A stretch of 64,000 nucleotides of DNA from contig JACDNV010000006.1 in the NCBI GenBank assembly GCA_017656425.1, positions 119,553 to 183,552 of the forward strand, given 5' to 3'. Of this stretch, positions 49,101-56,272 are shown one piece after another. Source of the DNA: Candidatus Neomarinimicrobiota bacterium (GTDB lineage Bacteria > Fidelibacterota > UBA2242 > B5-G15). The notes beneath the pieces are model-generated. The model worked only from the letters and a program-made list of their open reading frames with translations. It did not search any database and was not told the DNA's origin. The stretch's first letter is position 1; every line of letters begins with the position of its first letter. Made by a program: the position numbers and the translations under genes.

Positions 49101-50613
49101 TATCTGATATGACATCAAAGTCAGTGAAATCTTCATTGTCTATATTCCATAGTGCCACATTAGTCATAGTTACGCTTACATCACTCTTAAAATGCATAAG
49201 ATCATCATATGCATTTATAGTATTACTGAATATTGAATTAGTTATAGTCCATTGAGCTGTAGCGCTCGTGTCATATAAGAAAACCCTCGGACCACCATCA
49301 TTGAATCTATCTACTGTAACATGATCGATTACAACCTTCCTATCAGTATTCGTACCAAGATAAATCAATCCAGCATCCAATCTATAAAAAGTAGAATTGG
49401 TGATTTGTAGATATTTTATATCTGTCTTACCAAAATTTATTGCAGGATATTTCTTTCGATTGTATATATTGCTGGCAACTATACACCCATCAACTATAAC
49501 AGAATCTCCAACCATAGTCTCTCTACCATCAATAAACGATCTACCAAAATCATGCACATAGCAGTCATATAATTTCAGATTCTTAAATGTAGCATTCTTT
49601 GTACAATTAAATACCCAGTAGCTGTTGGCTTTATCAATTTCAATTCCTTCCATTAATAAATCCATATCTTGACCGATTACGAAGTCAAACTTGACAATTG
49701 GTCTCTCCGTCGCACCAGCTTCAGGCTTAATGGTTAGCTTTTTATCTATTACTACACTACCGGAACCGGTGTATTCTGCTCCACCAGTTAATAACAAGAC
49801 GTCACCACTTATCGCAGCTTTAATTGCATTTTGCAAAGTCCCATCACCGGGAACTACGCTATACTCTCCATTCTGATAGGTACCATAGTTTTCGAGACAT
49901 AATAGTACCGGTGCTTCATCAGGACCATATGCACCAGTTAGATCGAAAATGAACCAATCAACGAAAGCTCCATATGAATCTCCGCTACTACCATCCCCGA
50001 ACCTAATATAATTGTCTGAAGTGGTAGATTGCGTAAGTGCTGTCATAACAGGAGTAGGATCCTCATCCAGATAAACTTTCACCAGCGCACTATCCTTATT
50101 CAATTTCTCCATAGTAACTCTATAAACATGCCATTCTGCAACATCAAAACCATCCGGCGTCGCAACAGAGTCTGTCATATCCAATTTCAACCTGTTCGCC
50201 TCTCCCTCAATCATTAATTTTTCCCTCAAAGGATTAATACGGAAATCAATATCTAAAACATCTTTGTATGTGGAAACATCGGCAGCTTTAACTCTTGCGA
50301 TAATAGTTATTCCATCTGTAATAGAATCAGAAATACTCACTTTAAACATTCCTGAATTAGCTGACTCCCCTTCAATATTGGGAGATAATATCCTCAAATA
50401 CTTATTCCCTGATATTTCTGGATCATCTACCACGTCGTAGGAAAAACCTGAACCTTTCACATTACTTTCGCTAAATTTAGAAGAATCTGGTAAAATGCTA
50501 TAGTCATCGGTAGGCAGGATACTTGCATCATAAACCAGCCAACCGCCTAAAGAAACGTTTGTAACAAAAAACATTGCTAACAATAAGATTGGCAATGAAG
50601 CAACTTTTCTCAT
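46135..50613 (-). CDS. Large surface protein: unknown N-domain, three beta-helix units, LamG, sorting domain
   Basis: The start is 50613, which has AAGGAGG six bases upstream and opens a good signal peptide (MRKVASLPILLLAMFFVTNVSLG); the ATG at 50694 adds 27 non-signal residues. That gives 1492 residues. Order: a domain shared with the 327-residue protein (about 25-240); three related parallel beta-helix units of roughly 300 residues, of the DUF4957/DUF5123 or chondroitinase-B-like (PL6) kind, each opening with GTLQ(N/E)A-type sequence plus GDVLLLTGG and closing with GDPRW; a LamG domain (about 1190-1400); and a sorting domain (YPNPFNPTTRINFSI). Polysaccharide binding or lyase activity is likely. 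I cannot identify catalytic residues with confidence. Confidence 0.8.
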   Translation of the reverse strand: MRKVASLPILLLAMFFVTNVSLGGWLVYDASILPTDDYSILPDSSKFSESNVKGSGFSYDVVDDPEISGNKYLRILSPNIEGESANSGMFKVSISDSITDGITIIARVKAADVSTYKDVLDIDFRINPLREKLMIEGEANRLKLDMTDSVATPDGFDVAEWHVYRVTMEKLNKDSALVKVYLDEDPTPVMTALTQSTTSDNYIRFGDGSSGDSYGAFVDWFIFDLTGAYGPDEAPVLLCLENYGTYQNGEYSVVPGDGTLQNAIKAAISGDVLLLTGGAEYTGSGSVVIDKKLTIKPEAGATERPIVKFDFVIGQDMDLLMEGIEIDKANSYWVFNCTKNATFKNLKLYDCYVHDFGRSFIDGRETMVGDSVIVDGCIVASNIYNRKKYPAINFGKTDIKYLQITNSTFYRLDAGLIYLGTNTDRKVVIDHVTVDRFNDGGPRVFLYDTSATAQWTITNSIFSNTINAYDDLMHFKSDVSVTMTNVALWNIDNEDFTDFDVISDTTTLINPYYSDPANLNFTLPRISSLLVFADDGGAIGDSRWVPGDEPVAFIVPPDTAAIDTAVKAAVSGDVLMLVGGAKYPENQTITLNKELVITAAPGSEEMPVIELLGSSFVIGEGMDFTIKGVEIDGKGTAPWIFNCSKNVTFKNLKILDCYVHDHMRSFIDGRETMTGDSIIIDRVFHKSNWHGGKKIAVINLTKTDFKYLQITNSTFADLDAGLVLCEASGDRDVVIDHITLNRFNVGGPRMLAEDINSTTSTWTITNSIFANAINYLDSNLASFSDNVNVTLTNCAFWNMGEEDFLDFDVISDTITIDPGFKDPDNFDFTLGRLSPLATFGTDGMPIGDPRWAPVVTAMTYVVPPGEGTLQEALENAVDGDTILLVGGGEYTGSSAGVRNKLVIMPQSGSSERPVIKFELKMKTGMDLTLIGLEFNGDSTVSYTLGMDDEDLIFHNIKMFDCYVHDYARCMIRADRSGRVIKGDSVIVDNLIFHDNWFQTKKYAVFNFKYCDLKYLKVTNSTFANIDAYVVRFETDGRREVLLDHLTINKFNIGQGKYLFQDTETDTGGSQWTITNCIFANNMDTTGAQVFRFEDNVSAQMKNTCIWNLGNEVWTNITAQDTIRMDPAFYKPDLLDFTLPISSPLLTAGTDDKPIGDPRWIIPERPSANVMVAHWKFDEIKGSKSAKDEVGESNGALVNMTGQERIDGVVGRAIDFSMAEGDSAHVLVQSNPNIDFGDNMSFTISLLVKADPLTNTDEMFMVFKGATKFDPSQGWEGRWYAVAFKNGELRFAIDDDRKKTQLGVPLSGLFQPDWWHHIVAVRNRNEDSLKLYLNGKLIGSILDETEYDIASPDLPLYIGNNYGKHNKLIGAIDDIRMYSYALSPDEIEQLYQSYDLEAINGNGNVAYEFRLEQNYPNPFNPTTRINFSIDKPDRVRLEVYNVLGQRVATLVNRDMKPGEYSVIFDASRLASGVYFCKLTSGKKVMIKKMMLLK
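47140..49910 (-). repeat. Three tandem protein-level repeats within the beta-helix gene
   Basis: Units run about 49910-48985, 48984-48060 and 48059-47140. Shared landmarks in each are a FKNLK/FHNIK strand followed by DCYVHD, a KGDSVIVD or equivalent strand, LQITNSTF or LKVTNSTF, a DH-(V/I/L)-T strand, WTITN(S/C)IF, and the closing (S/D)-(P)-RW. Units 1 and 2 are more alike (both contain RSFIDGRETM) than either is to unit 3 (RCMIRADRSG). Confidence 0.8.
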
Positions 50614-50652
50614 CTTATTCCTCCTTAGATTAATTCTTGCAACATCGTTTTT

Positions 50653-50702
50653 AATATAATTATTATTATAAAAGAAAACAATACTTTTTAGCAAACGGTT
50701 GC
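50653..50702 (-). promoter_or_regulatory. Candidate promoter with upstream LacI-like operator for the beta-helix gene
   Basis: On the minus strand TTGTTT (50676-50681) and TATATT (50653-50658) are 17 bases apart, about 40 bases before the start at 50613. Just upstream of the -35 lies GCAAACGGTTGC (50691-50702), symmetric at five of six positions and like the core operators of LacI/GalR regulators. It sits in the 177-base divergent region shared with the sensor-kinase gene. FCB promoters may deviate from this consensus, so this is tentative. Confidence 0.35.
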
Positions 50703-50790
50703 AACTTTTGTAAACTACTAAACTATAAAATTAACTTTCCATAATTCTTATCCTATATTAAATTTGCTTTGAAAGTTCAAATTGTAAGTT

Positions 50791-53700
50791 ATGAAACCAA
50801 GTTTTCCCAAAATATGCTTTATTATACTAATTTTCCAACTTATTTTTACTGTAAATATTTATTCAGATATATTTGACAATAACCCACTCAAATTTAGAAA
50901 TATATCAATTGAAGATGGATTGACACACAGTAAAATAAATGATATTTATCAGGATAGATTTGGATTTATCTGGATTGCAACCAACAATGGACTAAATAAA
51001 TATGATGGATATGAAATCAAATCATACCTTCCGAACCTCCAGGAACCAAATAGCATCAATGCATACCTTTTAAGAAGAATAATCGAAGACGAAAAGGGCA
51101 ACCTTTGGATTGGTACCGAGGGAGGAGGACTAAATCAGTTTGATCCTATCTCTGAAAAATTTATCCATTATACGAACAACTCTGATATTATCCTACCTGC
51201 AGAAGATGTAAATGATATAATTAAAATTGGAAATATACTGTGGCTGGCTACAAATAGAGGTCTGGTGAAATTTGATATATTAAATAGGACTTCCAGGGTC
51301 TACAGATTCTCTAAGAGTAAAAATGGCAATAATTGTATATGGTCTATTTATAATGAAAACAATTATATATGGGTAGGCACATACACCAATGGTATATTTA
51401 TTTTTGACATTGATAAAGAATCTTTTATCATTAATTATTCTAAACAAAACAGCTCCAGATACATCCCGGATAACGATATAAGAACTTTTTACCTTGATAA
51501 AGACAATAATTTTTGGATAGGGACATATAACTCAGGATTATTGAAATTCAATAGATATGATAGCTCCTTTATATGCTTCATCCCAGATACAAATTATATT
51601 GAATCCAGGACAGTTCGAGCTATATGGGACGATGGGAAAGGAAATATATGGATAGGAACTCGCCTTGGTATTTATATTTTTAATAAAACAAAGAAAAGGT
51701 TCGTTAAACACATAAAGAAAATTCAGAATGATCCTTACTCACTAAGCCATAATTCTATTCAGGTTTTTCTAGAGGACATGGATGGAAACCTCTGGATTGG
51801 TACACGGGTTGGAATTAGCTATCTCAACTGGGAAACGCAGAAGTTTATAAATATTACGAGTAACCCATATAGCAGCAAATCGCTTAATAACAAAGTCGTA
51901 TACTCCATTCTAGAGTCAAGTGATGGTAATCTATATATTGGGACAGAAGAAGGTGGTTTAAATCATTTTTCAATTAAAAATAATCGCTTCCACTACTACA
52001 TTCCTGATCCAAATGTACAAAACAGCATAAAAAGTTTGAATATTAAAAGTTTAGTTGAAGATGCAAATGGTAATATTTGGATAGGATTTTTTAAAGATGG
52101 AATAAATATATTTAACCCTAAGACGAAAACATTTACAGATGTTATTTTTGATTCCACAAGAATCACATCACCTGAAATCGGTGATCTTATATATTTGCTA
52201 AGGGATAGTGAAAACAATATTTGGATAGCTTCTTCTGAATATGGTTTAACAATCTACGACTGGAAAAGGAGAACCTTTTGCAGACCAGGATTCGAAAAAT
52301 TGGATAATGATTATCTAAATATTAAAACATTATATAATGATAGAAATGGTAACATTTTGATAGGATTAAATACAAATAAGTTCGGTGTTTTTAATCCCAA
52401 AAAAAACTCATTAAAAACTTATAAGTTACCAACAAAAAATATAAATATTGGGATAAGTCCTGAATGTTTTCATAGGACCGAAGATGGATACCTATGGATT
52501 GGAACTTCCCATGGGGGATTGTATAAACTGGATACAAGCTTTTCAACTGTTAAAATATATACACTAAGAGACGGACTACCGAGCAACACTATTTATGGAA
52601 TTCTTGAAGATGACAGCTCCAATCTATGGATTTCCACTGATCATGGACTTGTAAAATTTAATCCAAAAAAGGAATCTATAAAAACCTACTTCAAGGAGGA
52701 TGGATTAGCAAGCAATCAATTCTGTTATAATGCATATTATAAAACCAGGAATGGTTACTTTCTATTCGGTACAATAAATGGTTTAGTAGCTTTTGACCCT
52801 AACAAATTCCATGAAAGCCAACATCTACAAAATGTAATCATAAAAAGCTATCGCTTAGGAAACAAAAAGATAATGATTGATTATCGGCAAAATTCAGAAT
52901 TATCATCTAAAAATCAACCTATAGTACTCCCATATAATTTTTCAGCAATCACTTTCAACTTTGTCTCTTTAAACTATCAAAACAGTTACAAAAATCAGTA
53001 TGCCTACATGCTTGAGGGTTTCGACAAAGGATGGAATTATGTTGGTAATCAGAAAAATGCCACCTACACAAACCTTTCTCCAGGTAAATATACCTTCAAA
53101 GTAAAGTCATCAATTGACGGAGTTTCATGGAAAGAATCAAATATAAAACTAAACATGGTTATAAAACCGCCATTCTGGGACACTATTTGGTTTAAACTTC
53201 TTATAGTATCTATTATTGGATTTTTTATTTACCACTTTTATAGAGACCAAAAGCAAAAGCAAAAAATATTGAAAACCCAATCACTTGCAAATCTGAATCA
53301 GTTGAAGCTATTAAGAAACCAGATGAATCCACACTTCCTATTTAACGCTCTTGGTTCAATACGCTCAATGATATTAATTGACAGGAAAAAAGCATGGGAA
53401 ATGATAACTTCCCTATCAGATTTCCTTAGATACACACTTAATGTATTTAACAAATTTGAAACCTCTTTATATGAAGAAGTAGAAGCAACTAAAAATTACA
53501 TTCATATTGAAGAGATGAGATTCAAAAATAATTTAAAGGTTAGATATAATATAGATACAAAAACTTTGAAAAATAGAGTACCTGCTTTCTTCCTGCAACC
53601 GATTGTTGAAAATGCTATAAAATACGGTATGGAGACCAGCAAGCTGCCTCTTGAAGTTTCCATAAACATCTCCGAGGAAAACGATAAGCTGGACATAAAA

Positions 53701-53940
53701 ATATCAAACACAGGCTATATCCCCGATAAATTAAAACTTAAAAATCTGAAGCAGGATGAAAGTGCTATTAACAATATAATAAAAAGATTACAGCTTCTCT
53801 TTGGTGATTCTTACTCATTTAATATATATGAAGATGATGGATGGGTTAATGTTGATATAAAAATCTTTTATAAAGACTTCAAACAAAAAATCCTTCAACT
53901 TGAAGAGTCTGAGGCTGAATCAGTTTTAAACAATAAATAA
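50791..53940 (+). CDS. Two-component sensor kinase, reg_prop propeller plus LytS-type kinase
   Basis: 1049 residues. Signal peptide (1-25), then fourteen or so reg_prop propeller motifs of the kind DRFGFIWIATNNGLNKYDG and D-x-x-GN-(L/I)WIGT, a Y_Y_Y domain (about 690-790, YAYMLEGFDKGWNYVG), one membrane helix (about 800-820), and a PF06580 histidine kinase with His848 in NQMNPHFLFNALGSIRSM followed by an ATPase with PIVENAIKYG. This is the periplasmic polysaccharide sensor layout seen in Bacteroides hybrid systems, but without the fused response regulator. Its stop overlaps tail-to-tail by 15 bases with the LytTR regulator gene, the likely partner. It probably senses a pectin or xyloglucan oligosaccharide. 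Confidence 0.9.
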   Translation: MKPSFPKICFIILIFQLIFTVNIYSDIFDNNPLKFRNISIEDGLTHSKINDIYQDRFGFIWIATNNGLNKYDGYEIKSYLPNLQEPNSINAYLLRRIIEDEKGNLWIGTEGGGLNQFDPISEKFIHYTNNSDIILPAEDVNDIIKIGNILWLATNRGLVKFDILNRTSRVYRFSKSKNGNNCIWSIYNENNYIWVGTYTNGIFIFDIDKESFIINYSKQNSSRYIPDNDIRTFYLDKDNNFWIGTYNSGLLKFNRYDSSFICFIPDTNYIESRTVRAIWDDGKGNIWIGTRLGIYIFNKTKKRFVKHIKKIQNDPYSLSHNSIQVFLEDMDGNLWIGTRVGISYLNWETQKFINITSNPYSSKSLNNKVVYSILESSDGNLYIGTEEGGLNHFSIKNNRFHYYIPDPNVQNSIKSLNIKSLVEDANGNIWIGFFKDGINIFNPKTKTFTDVIFDSTRITSPEIGDLIYLLRDSENNIWIASSEYGLTIYDWKRRTFCRPGFEKLDNDYLNIKTLYNDRNGNILIGLNTNKFGVFNPKKNSLKTYKLPTKNINIGISPECFHRTEDGYLWIGTSHGGLYKLDTSFSTVKIYTLRDGLPSNTIYGILEDDSSNLWISTDHGLVKFNPKKESIKTYFKEDGLASNQFCYNAYYKTRNGYFLFGTINGLVAFDPNKFHESQHLQNVIIKSYRLGNKKIMIDYRQNSELSSKNQPIVLPYNFSAITFNFVSLNYQNSYKNQYAYMLEGFDKGWNYVGNQKNATYTNLSPGKYTFKVKSSIDGVSWKESNIKLNMVIKPPFWDTIWFKLLIVSIIGFFIYHFYRDQKQKQKILKTQSLANLNQLKLLRNQMNPHFLFNALGSIRSMILIDRKKAWEMITSLSDFLRYTLNVFNKFETSLYEEVEATKNYIHIEEMRFKNNLKVRYNIDTKTLKNRVPAFFLQPIVENAIKYGMETSKLPLEVSINISEENDKLDIKISNTGYIPDKLKLKNLKQDESAINNIIKRLQLLFGDSYSFNIYEDDGWVNVDIKIFYKDFKQKILQLEESEAESVLNNK

Positions 53941-54654
53941 TTTTTTCAATTTGGATGCATATCTTCTACTCATTTTGAATGGAGCGCTTAGGCCTTTAAT
54001 AAATACATTCCTACTTTGATTATTACATTTTCTGACATCTTCGATGTAGTTTATATTGACAAGTACGGACCTATGTATTCTAGCAAAATATTTTGAAGGT
54101 AGAATTCTCTCCCAATCTTTTAATGTCTTTGTGACAATATCTTTATTACCCTCTCCGTAGTATACATATGAGTAGTTCCCCTGTGCTTCTATACATTTGA
54201 TATTAGAAACTCTTATAAACTTTCTACTTCCACCAACCAAAAGATAAATATAATCATTATAATCAAATTTATGGGAAGCAGGCTCAGAGGTAGAAACATG
54301 ATCTTTTTTTATTCTATCTATCGTAACCTTAAGTCTTTGCTTATTTATTGGCTTTAAAAGATAATCAAGGGCATTAATCTCAAAAGCTTTCACAGCGTAT
54401 TGGTCATATGCAGTTATAAAAACTATTTTATATTTCGAATCTATTCTTTCTACAAGTTCAAATCCATTTTTCTGAGGCATTTTTATATCAAGGAAGATAA
54501 CGTCTGGATCAGTTTCTGAAATCACTTTTAATCCATCATCAACATTATCAGCCTCACCAACAACCTCAATTTCTGTATATTCTTCAAGAAGTAATCGCAA
54601 TTCATGACGAATTAACCATTCATCATCAATAATTAATGCTTTTAACTTTTCCAT
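53926..54654 (-). CDS. LytTR-family response regulator
   Basis: 242 residues. The receiver domain (about 1-120) has the acidic pair DD at 10-11, the phosphoacceptor Asp56 in VIFLDIKMP, Thr/Ser in VFITAYD and Lys in LLKPI. The C-terminal LytTR DNA-binding domain begins about residue 140 (YIYLLVGGSRKFIRVSNI, FARIHRSVLVNINYIEDV). LytTR regulators pair with LytS-type kinases, and the convergent reg_prop kinase is the obvious partner. The start is six bases after the stop of the GntR-LacI regulator gene, so both regulators are probably co-transcribed. Confidence 0.92.
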   Translation of the reverse strand: MEKLKALIIDDEWLIRHELRLLLEEYTEIEVVGEADNVDDGLKVISETDPDVIFLDIKMPQKNGFELVERIDSKYKIVFITAYDQYAVKAFEINALDYLLKPINKQRLKVTIDRIKKDHVSTSEPASHKFDYNDYIYLLVGGSRKFIRVSNIKCIEAQGNYSYVYYGEGNKDIVTKTLKDWERILPSKYFARIHRSVLVNINYIEDVRKCNNQSRNVFIKGLSAPFKMSRRYASKLKKLFIV

Positions 54655-54660
54655 TTTATT

Positions 54661-55770
54661 TCAGCTTGATTTCAAATTTGCACCGCAACTTTCACGGACA
54701 ACAACATAAGGACTTAATATAGTTCTGACAGGGACTTCTTTCCCATCCATCCTCATCAATAATATTTCAAAAGCCTTCTCACCGATTTTATCCGTAGGCT
54801 GATGAATAGTTGTAAGAGGTACAGGAGCTACCACTCCCCTTTTAATGTCATCAAAGCCAACTATTGCAACATCCTCAGGTACTCTGATTCCCCTCTCTAT
54901 TAACGCCCTCTGAAAACCCAAAGCCGAAAGATCATTATAAACGAACATAGCTTCAGGTTTCTCACTCAGTCCAATAAAATACTCTCCTATTTCATAACCA
55001 CTCTGATAATCATTCCATTCCCCTCTAAGTCGTAAGTGAAATTCAAATTTAGAGTCGAACTCAATTCCAAATTCTTCAAGAGCCTTTACAAAGCCTTTCT
55101 TTCTCTTTTCCCCAACGACATTACCAACTTCGCCATTTATATACCCGATTTTCCTGTACCCAAGCTTGGCAAGATGGACACCAGCAAGATATCCCCCTTC
55201 CTCATTATCAGTTCCTACAAAATAGATGTCCTCATCATCAATATATGAGACCATAATATACGGGAAACCCTCATCGTGTAACTTCCTTATTATGGGAGTC
55301 GCATGATAAATCCGTGCCATAGAAGCAATTATCAATCCACCTACACCAATTTCCAGATAGTGATTGATCATCGATTCTTCTTTCTCTGCGCGGTTTGATG
55401 AGCTGGAAAGCAATACATTTATGCCCATACTCGACGCCTTTTCTTCCACAGCCTGCATAATTAGCGAAAAGTAAGGACTATTAAAATCCCTCAAAACAAT
55501 ACCAATTGTCTTATGTTTTGCAAAGTCTACTCCTCTCGACTTTCTTGAAACAAAAGTACCTTTACCAGCCCTAGTCAACAGTAATCCCTCATTTGAAAGA
55601 TCACCTATAGCCTTTTTAATTGTAATCATACTAACGCCATATTTCTGGGCTAGTATCTCCTGTGGTTCCAGTTGATCACCTTCCTTTAATTCACCTCGGG
55701 CAATTTTTGATCTAATATCTTCTGCTACTTGTTTATAAAGAGGTTCTGGGTTTGTAAAGTCAATTGCCAT
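54661..55770 (-). CDS. GntR-LacI chimeric transcriptional regulator
   Basis: 369 residues. An N-terminal GntR winged helix (about 8-75, EPLYKQVAEDIRSKIARGELKEGDQLEPQEILAQKYGVS) is followed by a LacI-type sugar-binding domain (about 85-365, TIGIVLRDFNSPYFSLIMQAVEEKA, VGFDDIKRG, TTIHQPTDKIGEKAFEIL). This AraR-like architecture usually represses sugar utilisation genes until a sugar is bound. The ligand is unknown; arabinose or a uronate would fit. Operator-like palindromes at 50691-50702 and 58068-58084 are candidate sites. Confidence 0.9.
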   Translation of the reverse strand: MAIDFTNPEPLYKQVAEDIRSKIARGELKEGDQLEPQEILAQKYGVSMITIKKAIGDLSNEGLLLTRAGKGTFVSRKSRGVDFAKHKTIGIVLRDFNSPYFSLIMQAVEEKASSMGINVLLSSSSNRAEKEESMINHYLEIGVGGLIIASMARIYHATPIIRKLHDEGFPYIMVSYIDDEDIYFVGTDNEEGGYLAGVHLAKLGYRKIGYINGEVGNVVGEKRKKGFVKALEEFGIEFDSKFEFHLRLRGEWNDYQSGYEIGEYFIGLSEKPEAMFVYNDLSALGFQRALIERGIRVPEDVAIVGFDDIKRGVVAPVPLTTIHQPTDKIGEKAFEILLMRMDGKEVPVRTILSPYVVVRESCGANLKSS

Positions 55771-55910
55771 TTTTATACTCCTATTCTAAATTACAAATAC
55801 ATTTTAAATAGCTTATTTGATATATTAAATCTACACAGTATATTTATTTTATACAAGAATTTATTATCTTTTACCTTGTCTAATAACAAAAAATTTATTA
55901 ATTATAATAT

Positions 55911-56060
55911 ATGAAGATTTTTTTAGAGTTCATCAAATTTGCAATATATAGAAAAAAAATATGGTTATTACCAGTTATTATTATTCTGTTGATTCTTAGT
56001 ATTTTTATAATATTTTTTCAGGGGACAGCTTTAGCTCCATTTATATATACGCTCTTCTGA
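55911..56060 (+). CDS. DUF5989-family small membrane protein
   Basis: 49 residues, one membrane segment. The sequence MKIFLEFIKFAIYRKKIWLLPV then a hydrophobic run and FFQGTALAPFIYTLF matches the pattern I know for DUF5989 proteins, which typically sit directly beside carbamoyltransferases. The stop overlaps the next ATG (TGATG). Function unknown. Confidence 0.75.
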   Translation: MKIFLEFIKFAIYRKKIWLLPVIIILLILSIFIIFFQGTALAPFIYTLF

Positions 56061-56272
56061 TGATAAAAAAAATCATAAAACTTTATAAAAAATGGATAAT
56101 TGTTGGGAAAAAAATTGCAACAATACAGACGAAAATTATATTTACTCTTTTTTATTTTATCCTTATAATCCCAATCGGATTTCTACTCAAACCTTTTCTT
56201 AAGTACAAAAAAGGCTGGATAAAAATAGACAAAACTGATATTACTATTGATGAAGCCAGGAGACAATTTTAA
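56060..56272 (+). CDS. Small membrane protein, SxtJ-like context
   Basis: 70 residues with a basic N terminus (MIKKIIKLYKKWIIVGKKIA), one hydrophobic segment (about 30-47, IIFTLFYFILIIPIGFLL) and a polar C terminus. It resembles the C-terminal part of SxtJ-type membrane proteins found with carbamoyltransferases and DUF5989, but is shorter than the usual SxtJ. It overlaps both neighbours by one to a few bases, so translation is coupled. Function unknown. Confidence 0.6.
   Translation: MIKKIIKLYKKWIIVGKKIATIQTKIIFTLFYFILIIPIGFLLKPFLKYKKGWIKIDKTDITIDEARRQF

Noticed and set aside
55903-55908. TATAAT just before the DUF5989 start
   Set aside because: It ends two bases from the ATG, so a start driven by it would fall inside the gene, and no -35 element is correctly spaced.
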